From Rhodophyticola sp017644125 (GTDB taxonomy: Bacteria; Pseudomonadota; Alphaproteobacteria; Rhodobacterales; Rhodobacteraceae), in NCBI RefSeq assembly GCF_042140125.1, contig NZ_CP159473.1: 64,000 nt of DNA; one strand, given 5' to 3'. Under the pieces are notes generated by a model. The model saw only the letters and a list, made by a program, of their open reading frames with translations, was not told the origin of the DNA and did not search any database. Each line of letters begins with the position of its first letter. Positions within the stretch are counted from its first letter, which is position 1. Below, one piece after another: positions 8,512 to 17,637 of the stretch. The position numbers and the translations under genes are program-made.

Positions 8512-9399
8512 ATGGTTAACTCGATGACAGGATACGCGGCCCGCGACGGGGCCGTTCCGGGGCTGGTCTGGTCCTGGGAAATGCGGGGCGTGAATGCCAA
8601 GGGGCTGGATCTGCGGCTGCGGCTGCCGGACCGGATGGGCGCGCTGGAGGCGCCCTTGCGGGACCGGATGAGCAAGGCTCTGGGCCGCGGCAACATCAAC
8701 CTGACGCTCAGGCTGGCCCGGACTGACGGATCGACGGCGCAATCGGTCGACGAAACCGCCCTGCAGGCCGCGCTTGCGGCCATGGCGCAGGCCACCCGTG
8801 CCGCCGAGGCGGCGGGCATCGTCGTGGCCGCACCGCGCCCGGCCGACATTCTGGCGATGCCCGGCGTTTTCGATGCCTGGGGCGCCGAGCCCGATCCGCC
8901 CGACGCCCGTGTGTTTCTGGATGATTTCGAACGGCTTCTGGCCGCGTTTCACCAGATGCGCGCCGCCGAAGGGGCCGCGCTGCTGGGCGTGCTGGACCGG
9001 CAGTTGGACGAGATCGCCACGCTGGTGGAGGCCGCAGCCGCGCGCGCCGCGGCCCGTCAGGATGCCATCGCGGACGCGTTCCGCGCCAATGTCGCCAAGC
9101 TGATCGCGGCGGCCGAGGCCGTCGATAGCGCGCGGTTGGCGCAGGAACTGGCGCTGTTGGCGGTGAAAGCCGACGTGACCGAGGAAATTGACCGGCTGCG
9201 CGCCCATGTCACCGCGGCGCGCGATCTGCTGAGCGCAGAGGGGCCGGTGGGCCGAAAGCTTGATTTCCTGATGCAGGAGTTCAACCGCGAGGCCAATACG
9301 CTGTGTTCCAAATCCGCCGATACGGAGCTGACGCGGATCGGCCTTGACCTGAAAGTGCGGATTGATCAGATGCGCGAACAAGTTCAGAACGTGGAGTAG
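8512..9399 (+). CDS. yicC: YicC/YloC-family endoribonuclease
   Basis: The 295-residue protein starts MVNSMTGYAARDG, the hallmark N-terminus of YicC/YloC proteins, and ends with the DUF1732 segment (EEIDRLRAHVTAARDLL, GRKLDFLMQEFNREANTLCSKS). Members have been shown to be RNA endonucleases acting on small RNAs such as RyhB in E. coli. The gene is followed five bases later by gmk, a conserved neighbour in many bacteria. TTAA half-sites overlap its start codon. Confidence 0.92.
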   Translation: MVNSMTGYAARDGAVPGLVWSWEMRGVNAKGLDLRLRLPDRMGALEAPLRDRMSKALGRGNINLTLRLARTDGSTAQSVDETALQAALAAMAQATRAAEAAGIVVAAPRPADILAMPGVFDAWGAEPDPPDARVFLDDFERLLAAFHQMRAAEGAALLGVLDRQLDEIATLVEAAAARAAARQDAIADAFRANVAKLIAAAEAVDSARLAQELALLAVKADVTEEIDRLRAHVTAARDLLSAEGPVGRKLDFLMQEFNREANTLCSKSADTELTRIGLDLKVRIDQMREQVQNVE

Positions 9400-9403
9400 C
9401 CGG

Positions 9404-10054
9404 ATGGCCCCCCAGACCCGCCGCGGATTGCTGATCATCCTGTCGTCGCCCTCCGGCGCGGGCAAATCGACCCTGGCGCGCCGGCTGATGGACTGGGACC
9501 CGTCACTGAGCTTTTCCGTCTCCGCCACGACCCGGCCCCCGCGGCCCGGAGAGGTGGATGGCGAGCATTATCATTTCCTCAGCGAGGCGGCATTCAAGAA
9601 GATGGTCGCCGAGAACGCGATGCTGGAACATGCCTTCGTCTTCGGCAATTTCTACGGCAGCCCGGTGGCGCCGGTGGCCGAGGCCATCGAAGCGGGGCGC
9701 GATGTGCTGTTCGATATCGACTGGCAGGGGGCGCAACAGATCAAGACCAGCGCGCTTCGCGATCACGTGCTGTCGATCTTCATCCTTCCGCCCTCCATCG
9801 ACGAGTTGAGACGGCGCCTAGAGGCGCGCGGGCAGGACACGCCCGAGACCATCGCCAAGCGGATGCAGAAAAGCTGGGACGAGATCAGCCACTGGGACGG
9901 CTACGACTATGTGCTGATCAACGACGATCTGGACACGACCGAAGCCCGGCTGAAGCAGATCGTGGAGGCCGAGCGGCTGAAACAGGCGCAGCAGCCGGGC
10001 CTTCAGGGCCATGTGCGGATGCTGCACGACCAGTTCGAGGAGGGGCTGACATGA
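9404..10054 (+). CDS. gmk: Guanylate kinase
   Basis: Guanylate kinase phosphorylates GMP to GDP. The 216-residue product has the P-loop SPSGAGKST (residues 15-23), the GMP-binding region SVSATTRPPRPGEVDGEHYHF, and FDIDWQGAQQI. It starts four bases after yicC ends; a longer in-frame start inside yicC was rejected because the family begins just before the RGLLIILSS strand. The stop overlaps the ATG of the carbonic anhydrase-like gene (ATGA). Identification is firm. Confidence 0.96.
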   Translation: MAPQTRRGLLIILSSPSGAGKSTLARRLMDWDPSLSFSVSATTRPPRPGEVDGEHYHFLSEAAFKKMVAENAMLEHAFVFGNFYGSPVAPVAEAIEAGRDVLFDIDWQGAQQIKTSALRDHVLSIFILPPSIDELRRRLEARGQDTPETIAKRMQKSWDEISHWDGYDYVLINDDLDTTEARLKQIVEAERLKQAQQPGLQGHVRMLHDQFEEGLT

Positions 10055-10572
10055 TCTATGCGCTGGACGGGATCGCCCCGGAGATCGCCGAAGACACCTG
10101 GATCGCGCCGGACGCCAATGTGATCGGGCGCGTGGTTCTGGAGGCGGGGGCCAGCATCTGGTTCGGGTGCACCCTGCGCGGCGATAACGAGGAAATCCGG
10201 GTTGGCGCGGGATCCAACGTTCAGGAAAACTGCGTCTTTCACACCGATCCGGGCTGCCCGCTGCGTATCGGCGCGGATTGTACCATCGGGCACAAGGCCA
10301 TGCTGCATGGCTGCACCATCGGCGATGGCAGCCTGATCGGGATGGGCGCGACGGTGCTGAACGGCGCGGTGATCGGCAAGGGCTGCCTGATCGGCGCCGA
10401 CGCGCTGGTGACCGAAGGCAAGATCATCCCCGATGGCAGCCTTGTGATGGGCGCACCCGGAAAGGTCGTGCGGGAGCTGGATGACGCCGCGCGTGCGGAT
10501 CTTCTGGCCTCCGCAGAACATTACCGGCAGAACATGCGGCGTTTCCGCGCCGGACTGGCCCCGCTTGGCTAA
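10051..10572 (+). CDS. Gamma-class carbonic anhydrase family protein
   Basis: A 173-residue left-handed beta-helix protein with hexapeptide repeats throughout. The three zinc-binding histidines of the gamma carbonic anhydrase family are present (H64 in CVFHTDPG, H81 and H86 in GHKAMLHGC). Family members hydrate CO2 or act as inactive scaffold relatives (YrdA, PaaY); the histidines make metal binding likely but activity is untested. The start overlaps the gmk stop and the end overlaps the chpT stop on the opposite strand by a few bases. Confidence 0.9.
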   Translation: MIYALDGIAPEIAEDTWIAPDANVIGRVVLEAGASIWFGCTLRGDNEEIRVGAGSNVQENCVFHTDPGCPLRIGADCTIGHKAMLHGCTIGDGSLIGMGATVLNGAVIGKGCLIGADALVTEGKIIPDGSLVMGAPGKVVRELDDAARADLLASAEHYRQNMRRFRAGLAPLG

Positions 10573-11180
10573 AGGGTGATCGTCAGCCCGGCATCGCCGA
10601 TCGTCACGCGGGGCGCACGCCCGACGCCAAAGGCTGCGTCGCGCAACAGCGGAAACTGGACCTCCGCGGCGCGCACATCGGTCGTCTGGCCCGGGTGTTC
10701 CAGCAATTGCCAAAGGGCCCGGTCCGCGTTGACGCGCGGGCCTTCCGCGACCAGTTCCAGCTGCTCGTCGTGCCGTCGGATCTCGACGGTGCCGCCCATG
10801 GGCAGGGCGGTTTCGGTGCAATTCAGCATCAGAAACGCCAGTTTCACATCGATCCGGGGCAAAGCGGTGTCCGGGTGCCATGTCACCCGCAGGCGGCCTG
10901 TGGCGAAAAGCGCCGTCAGGATCTCGTCGGTTTCGCGCCGGCTGATCTCATGCTCGGCGCCCGCCGCGCCGAAGGCGATGCGAAAGAACCTGATCCGCGC
11001 CTGTGCATCCTTGACCGCATCGCCGGTCAGCGCCATCTCAGGGCCATCGGCGCTGCCTGTCATGGCCAGCAGCTCGACGCCGTTTCCAATCGCGGCGAGC
11101 GGGTTGACCAGATCGTGGCAGAGCCGCGAGCCGACCAGTGCGGCCAGATCCTCGGGCGGAAATATCTTTCTGTCGTCCAT
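10569..11180 (-). CDS. chpT: ChpT-like histidine phosphotransferase
   Basis: The 203-residue protein carries GSRLCHDLVNPLAAIGNG, where H22 corresponds to the phospho-accepting histidine of the alphaproteobacterial ChpT family, followed by a degenerate HATPase-like second half that lacks ATP-binding boxes. ChpT relays phosphate from the CckA hybrid kinase to the response regulators CtrA and CpdR. In Rhodobacteraceae this relay controls motility and gene transfer agents rather than viability. It is divergent from the DUF3553 gene. Family assignment is strong; the pathway role follows from family knowledge. Confidence 0.9.
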   Translation of the reverse strand: MDDRKIFPPEDLAALVGSRLCHDLVNPLAAIGNGVELLAMTGSADGPEMALTGDAVKDAQARIRFFRIAFGAAGAEHEISRRETDEILTALFATGRLRVTWHPDTALPRIDVKLAFLMLNCTETALPMGGTVEIRRHDEQLELVAEGPRVNADRALWQLLEHPGQTTDVRAAEVQFPLLRDAAFGVGRAPRVTIGDAGLTITL

Positions 11181-11195
11181 CAGCGGAGCCTCGAT

Positions 11196-11381
11196 ATGTC
11201 AGACGATCTGAATGCGATCCTGGAGCCCGGAATGCTGGTGCGCCATCCGGACCGTCCCGATTGGGGCCTGGGACAGGTGCAGTCCAATATCGGCGGCAAG
11301 ATCACGGTGAATTTCGAACATGAGGGAAAGGTTGTGATTGATGGCGCACATGTGGGGCTGGTCATCGACATCCTTTCGTGA
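11196..11381 (+). CDS. DUF3553 domain protein
   Basis: A 61-residue protein (MSDDLNAILEPGMLVRHPD, then WGLGQVQSNIGGKITVNFEHEGK) that matches the DUF3553 family: a short SH3-like beta domain similar to one seen in UvrD-related proteins. It reads from an ATG 15 bases from the divergent chpT start, so the two share a promoter region. Function is unknown. Confidence 0.82.
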   Translation: MSDDLNAILEPGMLVRHPDRPDWGLGQVQSNIGGKITVNFEHEGKVVIDGAHVGLVIDILS

Positions 11382-11417
11382 ATTTCGGTGGCAGCCGGTA
11401 CTCTAGAAACCGCCTGG

Positions 11418-11432
11418 TTAACGGAACGCTAA
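11418..11432. promoter_or_regulatory. Near-consensus CtrA-like site upstream of olsB
   Basis: TTAA-CGGAACG-CTAA has the right spacing and one mismatch from TTAA-N7-TTAA. It lies about 100 bases upstream of the olsB start. Weaker than the site at 8456 and could be chance. Confidence 0.3.
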
Positions 11433-11528
11433 CATCATCCGGCTCGGCGGCAAAGCGCCGATCGCGGCGGATGCTTGCGTTCAAGCGGGGCTTTGGTAAA
11501 CCGCGCCCGGGACGCTGTGAGGAGAGGC

Positions 11529-12302
11529 ATGCAGATCGATGATGGCCATTTTGAGCTGCGTCTTGCGCAGGACGCGGCAGACATGCGGGCCGCGCAGCGC
11601 CTGAGATATGAGGTGTTCGTGGCCGAACTTGGCGGCGACGGGGCGCTTGTCGATCACGAGGCGCGGCTGGAGCGGGACCGGTTCGACCCCCATTTCGACC
11701 ATCTGCTGCTGCTGGATCATCGCCGTCCCCCAGATGACAAGGTCGTCGGTGTCTATCGGGTGATGCGCTCGGATCAGGCGCGCGCGGCGGGTCAGTTCTA
11801 TTCCGAGGACGAGTACGATCTGGACCCGCTCAAATCCTCCGGTCGGCGGCTGCTGGAGCTTGGGCGCTCCTGCGTCCATCGGGAGTATCGCGGCGGCACG
11901 GCGCTGATGCATCTCTGGAACGGGCTGGCGGCCTATGTGGCCGATCACGGGATCGAAGTGATGTTCGGGGTCGCGTCGTTTCACGGGACCGACCCCGCGC
12001 CGCTGGCACAGCCCCTGTCGTTCCTGCATCACCGTCATCTGGCCCCGGCGGAGTTGCGCGTGCGCGCCCGGGAGGCCGCGTTCCAGCGGATGGATCTGAT
12101 GGCGGCGGCGGATCTGGACCGGCCCGCCGCCACCCGCGAGATCCCGGCGCTGATCAAGGCTTATCTGCGTCTGGGCGGCTTCGTGGGGGAGGGGGCGTTC
12201 ATCGACCGGCCCTTCAACTGCATCGACATCTGCCTGGTGCTGGACACCGGCCGGATGTCGGCCCGGCATCGCGATATCTACACCCGCGGAGCGGTCGCGT
12301 GA
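11529..12302 (+). CDS. olsB: Ornithine-acyl-ACP N-acyltransferase (OlsB)
   Basis: OlsB transfers a 3-hydroxyacyl chain from ACP to the alpha-amino group of ornithine, giving lyso-ornithine lipid. The 257-residue product has the OlsB/GNAT-like fold with RLRYEVFVAELGGDG (from about residue 23), a conserved RLLELGRSCVHREYRGG, and FGVASFHGTDP. The start at 11529 follows GAGGAGAG. The next gene, olsA, overlaps by four bases (GTGA), which supports the assignment because olsBA is a common pair in alphaproteobacteria. Confidence 0.92.
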   Translation: MQIDDGHFELRLAQDAADMRAAQRLRYEVFVAELGGDGALVDHEARLERDRFDPHFDHLLLLDHRRPPDDKVVGVYRVMRSDQARAAGQFYSEDEYDLDPLKSSGRRLLELGRSCVHREYRGGTALMHLWNGLAAYVADHGIEVMFGVASFHGTDPAPLAQPLSFLHHRHLAPAELRVRAREAAFQRMDLMAAADLDRPAATREIPALIKAYLRLGGFVGEGAFIDRPFNCIDICLVLDTGRMSARHRDIYTRGAVA

Positions 12303-13123
12303 TCACATGGGCCGGGGTGCCGCCGCCGAAGGACCCGGCCATCGGTCCGGCGGGGTGGCTGCGCGTGGGGCTGCGCGGCGCGGCCCTTCTGCTGCTTCTG
12401 GCGGTCTGTTTTCCCCTGCTCCTTGTGCTGCGCCTTGTGGAGGCACCGATCTGGGGGATGGATCGGCCGATCACCCCGTGGATCACGCAGTTTGTCTGTA
12501 TCTGGGCCTGCCGGATACTAGGTCTGCGGCGACAGGTGATCGGCACGCCGATGCACGCGCGCGGCGCCTTCGTGTCCAACCATGTCAGCTGGCTGGATAT
12601 CTTCGTTCTGAACGCAAACAAGCGGCTTTATTTCGTGGCGAAATCCGAGGTCCGTGGCTGGGGTGGCATCGGCTGGCTGGCGCGCGGGACGGGAACGCTT
12701 TTCATCAATCGCCGCAGGGGTGAGGCAAGGGCGCAGCAGGCCCTTTTCGAGGATCGCCTGGCCGCCGGTCACAGGCTGCTGTTCTTTCCCGAAGGCACCA
12801 GCACCGACGGGCAGCGGGTGTTGGATTTCAAATCGACGCTTTTCGCGGCCTTCCATGCCGACCGGCTGCGCGACATCCTGCATATCCAGCCCGTCACGCT
12901 GCGCTATGTCGCCCCGGCGGGCGAGGCGCCGCACTTCTATGGCTGGTGGGGCGATATGGGCTTTGGCCCGAACCTGTTGAGAATGCTGGCGACGCGGGCT
13001 CACGGGCGGGTGGAGGTGATCTACCACCCGCACATCGCGGTGGCCGACATACCCGACCGCAAGGCGTTGGCGCTGGCCTGCGAAACGGCGGTGCGCGCGG
13101 GGCTCAGCGAAGCGGAGCGGTGA
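12299..13123 (+). CDS. olsA: Lyso-ornithine lipid O-acyltransferase (PlsC family)
   Basis: OlsA adds the second, ester-linked acyl chain to lyso-ornithine lipid. The 274-residue membrane protein has an N-terminal hydrophobic helix (ALLLLLAVCFPLLLVLRLV) and the acyltransferase motifs NHVSWLD (H95-D100, HX4D) and FPEGTSTDG (about 162-170). It starts with GTG overlapping the olsB stop. The gene ends within the opposite-strand ThiE-like gene (about 20 bases of convergent overlap). Confidence 0.92.
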   Translation: MITWAGVPPPKDPAIGPAGWLRVGLRGAALLLLLAVCFPLLLVLRLVEAPIWGMDRPITPWITQFVCIWACRILGLRRQVIGTPMHARGAFVSNHVSWLDIFVLNANKRLYFVAKSEVRGWGGIGWLARGTGTLFINRRRGEARAQQALFEDRLAAGHRLLFFPEGTSTDGQRVLDFKSTLFAAFHADRLRDILHIQPVTLRYVAPAGEAPHFYGWWGDMGFGPNLLRMLATRAHGRVEVIYHPHIAVADIPDRKALALACETAVRAGLSEAER

Positions 13124-13718
13124 GCCGGCTGAGGCTGGCGGTGGCATCGTCCTCGCGCCAGATCTCCTCGCCGATGGCGAAGAAATCGACAACCGGGGCA
13201 AGCGTTTCGATCAGCCCCGCATCGAGTGCGCCCTCGGCGACCACCGGAAGCTCGATCATCTCGGACCACCAGGCGAACAGATCGTGCCCGGCCCGCGTGC
13301 CGTCGCCAAGCGCACTGTCGCCGGCCGGGCCGAAGGCGATGTAATCGGCGCCCGCCTCGCCCGCGGTCATCCCCTCATGGGAGGAGACCGCGCAGAAGGC
13401 GCCAACGATCGGATCGGCCCCCAGCTCTTTCCGGGTCTTGCGGACCGAACGGGCCCCATCGGTCAGATGCACACCATCGAGCCCCAGCTTCTCGACCAGT
13501 TGCAGATGGGCGGTGATGACCAGCGGCACGTCGCGGGCATGGGCCAGCTCGCGCAGCGCATCCGCCGCGCGGGTCACGTCGGTTTCGTCGGTGGTGGCCA
13601 GCGTCAGGCGCAGGCAGGCCACGGGATGCGCATCGAGCACGGCCGCCAGCCGCGGCGCAAAGGCCTGCGGGTCGAAAACGGGGGGCGTGATCAGGTAAAG
13701 CTGCGGGGTTTCGGTCAT
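13104..13718 (-). CDS. Thiamine phosphate synthase-like (ThiE/TenI family) protein
   Basis: A 204-residue TIM barrel of the ThiE/TenI family, seen from LYLITPP at the N-terminus, LGLDGVHLTDG in the middle and YIAFGPAGDS near residue 140. Classical ThiE enzymes have VHLGQ and a glycine-rich phosphate site with T/S residues; here VHLTDG and the less conserved C-terminal part make true thiamine phosphate synthase activity uncertain. No other thi genes are nearby. The start at 13718 was chosen because the product then begins just before the first beta strand. Confidence 0.72.
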   Translation of the reverse strand: MTETPQLYLITPPVFDPQAFAPRLAAVLDAHPVACLRLTLATTDETDVTRAADALRELAHARDVPLVITAHLQLVEKLGLDGVHLTDGARSVRKTRKELGADPIVGAFCAVSSHEGMTAGEAGADYIAFGPAGDSALGDGTRAGHDLFAWWSEMIELPVVAEGALDAGLIETLAPVVDFFAIGEEIWREDDATASLSRLTAPLR

Positions 13719-13816
13719 GGCGCTGTCCTTCGGTCTGGCGAGGGTGATAGCGGGTTCGGCCCGGCCGAACAATGGGGGGGATTGCGCGACGACCGGTGCG
13801 GCACTAGACGGGCGGC

Positions 13817-14551
13817 ATGAGCGATCCTGTCTTTATTCTGGTTCGTCCGCAGATGGGCGAGAATATCGGTGCCGCGGCACGGGCGATGTGGAATTTCGGG
13901 CTGGACCGGATGCGTGTGGTGGCGCCCCGCGACGGATGGCCGAACGAGCGCGCGGTGGCGCTGGCCAGCGGGGCGGGGCGGCTGCTGGACGAGGCGGGGC
14001 TGTGCAGCACCGTGCCGGAGGCGATCCGCGACTGCACCTATGTGTTCGCCACCACGGCGCGCGCGCGCGGCCTGACCAAGCCGATCGTGACGCCGGAGCG
14101 CGCGATGGAACAGGCGCGCGCCATTCAGGCCCAAGGCGGCAAGGTCGGGGTGATGTTCGGCCCCGAGCGCGCGGGGCTGGAGAACGAGGATATCGTTCTG
14201 GCGGACGCCACCATATCGGTGCCGGTGAACCCGGAGTTTCCATCGCTGAATCTGGCGCAATGCGTCTTGCTGACGGCCTATGAATGGCGCCGCACCGGGG
14301 CCGAGGTGCCGCCGGAAGTGATGGAAATGGCGGGCACCGATTTCGCGACCGGTCTGGAACTGGAGAAGCTCGGCGATCATTTCGAGCAGAGACTGGAGGC
14401 GGCCGGTTTCTTCTTTCCCGAAACCAAGGCCGAGGGGATGAAGGTGAACCTGCGCAACATGTGGGGGCGGTTGCCGCTGACCCGCGCGGATGTGCAGATC
14501 CTGCACGGGATCCTGCGGCAGATGGTGCGTTGGGCCGGCAAGTCGCGCTGA
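13817..14551 (+). CDS. TrmJ-like tRNA/rRNA 2'-O-methyltransferase (SPOUT)
   Basis: The 244-residue protein is a SPOUT methylase of the TrmJ/TrmH group: ILVRPQMGENIGAAARAMWNFG at the start (NIGAxAR motif), GVMFGPERAGLENEDI near 112-127 and NPEFPSLNLAQCVLL near 137-151 form the knotted SAM site. TrmJ methylates the ribose of position 32 in tRNAs. The short C-terminal extension fits TrmJ. It sits alone between the ThiE-like gene and ctaA. Confidence 0.88.
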   Translation: MSDPVFILVRPQMGENIGAAARAMWNFGLDRMRVVAPRDGWPNERAVALASGAGRLLDEAGLCSTVPEAIRDCTYVFATTARARGLTKPIVTPERAMEQARAIQAQGGKVGVMFGPERAGLENEDIVLADATISVPVNPEFPSLNLAQCVLLTAYEWRRTGAEVPPEVMEMAGTDFATGLELEKLGDHFEQRLEAAGFFFPETKAEGMKVNLRNMWGRLPLTRADVQILHGILRQMVRWAGKSR

Positions 14552-14709
14552 TCGCGGGGCGCGCGCCCGCGGTGCTTCGGGCTGCATCTCGATCCGTGTG
14601 GCACAATGCAAGGCGCCGTGGAGTCCGTGACAGGATGCCGCCGTCGCTTGAAGGGGCGCGGCGCTTGCGATAGCTCTGGCGGAAGGTCGATGGAGGCGGG
14701 GCAGGCGGC

Positions 14710-15837
14710 ATGAGCCGGAGTATTTTCGAAGAGGTGACGGAGACGCAGAAACCCGCGGCGGTGCCCGGCGGGGTCAGCGGCGGGCGCGGGCGTGGGCGCG
14801 CGCTGGTGCGGGTCTGGCTGATGGTGCTCTTCGCGCTGGTCGTGGTGATGATCGCGGTTGGCGGGCTGACCCGGCTGACCGACAGTGGCCTGTCGATCAC
14901 CGAATGGGCCCCGGTAACGGGCGCCGTGCCGCCGCTCAGCGCGGAGGACTGGCAGGCCGAGTTCGACGCCTATCGGGCGATCCCGGAGTATCAGCTTCAG
15001 AACCGCGGGATGAGCCTTGACGAGTTCAAGGTGATCTATTGGTGGGAATGGGGCCATCGGCAACTGGGCCGGGTCATCGGGCTGGTCTGGGCGCTTGGCT
15101 TCGTGGGCTTTCTCGCGACGCGCAGGATGCCTGTGGGCTGGACCGGGCGGTTGCTGTTGCTCGGGGCGCTTGGCGGTTTGCAGGGTGCGATCGGCTGGTG
15201 GATGGTTTCCTCCGGGCTGGAGGCGGGCATGCTCGATGTCGCCTCCTACCGGTTGGCGGTGCATCTGGGGCTGGCCTTCGTGATCCTGGGGCTGATCGCG
15301 TGGTATGTGATGGCGCTTGGCCGGGAGGAAGCAGCGCTGATGCAGGCGCGACGCAACGGCGACCGGCGCCTGAAGGGGATGTCCACGGGGCTCCTCCATC
15401 TGACGTTTCTGCAGGTAGTGATCGGGGCGCTGGTGGCCGGCATCGATGCGGGCCGCAACTATGTCGACTGGCCGCTGATGGCGGGCGGTTTCACCCCGCC
15501 CGATATGTGGGCGCTGGATCCGGTCTGGCGCAACCTGTTCGAAAATGACGGGACGGTTCAGTTCTTCCACCGGATCGTGGGCTATCTGCTTGTTCTCTTC
15601 GGCATCGGGGCCTGGTTCGCGGCGCGACGTTCGGCGCTTGTCAGCACGCGGCGGTCCTTCGACTGGCTGGCGGTTATCCTGTTCGGGCAAATGGTTCTGG
15701 GGATCGTGACCGTGATGCATTCGGCACCGTGGCATCTGGCGATTTTGCATCAGTTCGGGGCGGTGGTGCTGGTGGTTCTGGTGCTGCGCGCGCGGTTCCT
15801 GAGCATCTACCCGCTGCCACAATCGATAAGGGGATAG
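14710..15837 (+). CDS. ctaA: Heme A synthase, COX15/CtaA family
   Basis: CtaA oxidises the methyl group of heme O to give heme A for aa3-type cytochrome c oxidase. The 375-residue integral membrane protein has about eight helices; GGLTRLTDSGLSITEW (about 53-68) and RIVGYLLVLFGIG with the heme-ligand histidines in HRQLGRVIG and FFHRIVGY are typical. Length is normal for the proteobacterial type. It is followed five bases later by the M32 carboxypeptidase gene, probably incidental. Confidence 0.94.
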   Translation: MSRSIFEEVTETQKPAAVPGGVSGGRGRGRALVRVWLMVLFALVVVMIAVGGLTRLTDSGLSITEWAPVTGAVPPLSAEDWQAEFDAYRAIPEYQLQNRGMSLDEFKVIYWWEWGHRQLGRVIGLVWALGFVGFLATRRMPVGWTGRLLLLGALGGLQGAIGWWMVSSGLEAGMLDVASYRLAVHLGLAFVILGLIAWYVMALGREEAALMQARRNGDRRLKGMSTGLLHLTFLQVVIGALVAGIDAGRNYVDWPLMAGGFTPPDMWALDPVWRNLFENDGTVQFFHRIVGYLLVLFGIGAWFAARRSALVSTRRSFDWLAVILFGQMVLGIVTVMHSAPWHLAILHQFGAVVLVVLVLRARFLSIYPLPQSIRG

Positions 15838-15842
15838 GACAG

Positions 15843-17315
15843 ATGAGCGCGATGGCGGAGCTTCTGGCGTTTCAGCGCCAGACCGAGGCGCTGGCCCAGG
15901 TGATGGGGCGGCTGAGCTGGGATCAGGAGACCGTGATGCCCGAAGGGGCGGTGGAGCAGCGCGGTGAGGAACTGGCCGCACTGGAGGCCGTGCTGCATGG
16001 CCGCCGGGTCGATCCGCGGGTGGCCGACTGGTTGGCGGCGGCCAACCCCGAAACCGAGGCCGAGAAGGCCCATGTCAGGCTGATCCGGCGGGCTTATGAC
16101 CGGGCGGCGAAAGTGCCCGCGGATCTGTCGGCGGCCATCGTGCGGACCACGGCACTTGCCCACGGGCAATGGGCGCGGGCGCGGGCCAGCGAGGATGTGG
16201 CGTCTTTTCTGCCTGTTCTGTCGGAAATCCTGTCCTTGCGGCAGCAGGAGGCCGCGGCGCTCTCGGGCGGCGGCGATGCCTATGACGCCTTGTTGCAGGA
16301 TTACGAGCCGGGCATGACCGGCGCGGCGCTGGACGAGATGTTCGGTGCGCTGCGCCCGCGCCTTGTAGCCCTGCGCGCGGCGGTGGCCGAAAGCGGCCAT
16401 GACCCGGCGCCGCTCAAGGGTGTGTTCCCGAAAGCCGAGCAACTGGCCCTGGCGGAGGAGCTTGCCCGCGCCTTCGGTTACGATTTGAACCGCGGCCGGA
16501 TCGACGAGGCGGTGCACCCGTTCAGTTCCGGCAGCGGCCATGACGTGCGGATCACCACCCGGGTCGACAAGGCGGAGCCGTTTGGCTGCTTCTATTCCAC
16601 GATCCATGAGGTCGGGCATGCCTGCTATGAGCAGAACATCGCGCCGGATCTGTTGCTCAGCGCCCTCGGACAGGGCGTGTCGATGGGCGTGCATGAAAGC
16701 CAGAGCCGGATCTACGAGAACCAGCTTGCCCGAAGCCGGGCCTTCACCGGCTGGCTCTATGGCCGGATGCGCGACCGGTTCGGTTCGCTGAACGTACAGG
16801 GGGAGGAGGCGTTTCACGCCGCCGTCATCCGCGTGGCACCGGGCCATATCCGGACCGAAGCGGACGAGGTGCATTACAACCTCCATATCCTGATGCGTTT
16901 CGATCTGGAGCGCGCGATGCTGGCGGGGGATCTGGCCGTGCAGGATCTGGAAGCGGCCTGGAACGACCGGTTTCTGGCCGATTTCGGGGTGGCGGTCGAC
17001 AAGCCCTCGAACGGCGTCTTGCAGGATGTGCATTGGTCGGCGGGGCTGATCGGGTATTTCCCGACCTATTCGCTTGGCAATGTCTATGCCGGGTGCCTGC
17101 ATCAGGCTCTGCGGCGCGATCTGCCGGATCTGGACGCTGCGCTGGCCACGGGCGATCCGTCCCCGGCGCTTGACTGGCTGCGCGACAGGTTGCAGCGCCA
17201 TGGCGGGCTGCGCCCCCCGCGCGAGACGATTGAGCACGCCACGGGTGCACCGGTCGGCGTCGAGCCGCTTCTGGAGTATCTGGACGAGAAGTTCGGGGCG
17301 ATCTACGGGTTCTAG
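15843..17315 (+). CDS. Thermostable carboxypeptidase Taq-type (M32) metalloprotease
   Basis: The 490-residue protein is a peptidase family M32 member. The zinc site HEVGH is at residues 255-259, with HESQSRIYENQLARS shortly after supplying the third ligand region, and a long all-alpha C-terminus (NLHILMRFDLERAMLAGDL). These enzymes remove C-terminal residues from peptides in the cytoplasm. The ATG at 15843 directly follows ctaA; the longer frame beginning inside ctaA was rejected. Confidence 0.94.
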   Translation: MSAMAELLAFQRQTEALAQVMGRLSWDQETVMPEGAVEQRGEELAALEAVLHGRRVDPRVADWLAAANPETEAEKAHVRLIRRAYDRAAKVPADLSAAIVRTTALAHGQWARARASEDVASFLPVLSEILSLRQQEAAALSGGGDAYDALLQDYEPGMTGAALDEMFGALRPRLVALRAAVAESGHDPAPLKGVFPKAEQLALAEELARAFGYDLNRGRIDEAVHPFSSGSGHDVRITTRVDKAEPFGCFYSTIHEVGHACYEQNIAPDLLLSALGQGVSMGVHESQSRIYENQLARSRAFTGWLYGRMRDRFGSLNVQGEEAFHAAVIRVAPGHIRTEADEVHYNLHILMRFDLERAMLAGDLAVQDLEAAWNDRFLADFGVAVDKPSNGVLQDVHWSAGLIGYFPTYSLGNVYAGCLHQALRRDLPDLDAALATGDPSPALDWLRDRLQRHGGLRPPRETIEHATGAPVGVEPLLEYLDEKFGAIYGF

Positions 17316-17323
17316 GGTCTGGA

Positions 17324-17540
17324 CCGGCAGCCAATAGATGGGGTTGCGGCTGGAGCGATTGCAGAACGGAAGACCTTGAGACATCTGTCATGGCAGGTTG
17401 CGACACGTCGCCAATCCTTGAGCCTACCGAACATGATCTCAATGCGATTGCGCCGCTGGTATCTGCGTTTGTCGGCTCGCATGGGCGTGGCACGGGATTT
17501 CCGACCCGTGAGTTATGCCGTACGGAGAAAATCAATCAAT
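17324..17540 (-). pseudogene. IS5-family transposase remnant
   Basis: Reverse-strand translation of 17506 to 17324 gives GRKSRATPMRADKRRYQRR followed by NRIEIMFGRLKDWRRVAT, then a degraded AIAPAAT-like end. This is the C-terminal part of an IS5-family DDE transposase, including the motif around the last catalytic glutamate (NRIEIMFGRLKDWRR). Upstream of residue G the frame hits TAA (about 17511-17513), and only a vague trace of the preceding region (DFLRTA) remains up to about 17540. No inverted repeats or second end are visible, so this is a fossil fragment between two core genes. Confidence 0.8.
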
Positions 17541-17637
17541 CCTGACCCTGATCCCCGGTGCCCCCCGCAAGTGCGGGCACATGGGTGTCGCGGTGCGGCA
17601 GGGTCGTCCTGCTACTGCACCGCCTGTGTTCAGGCGC

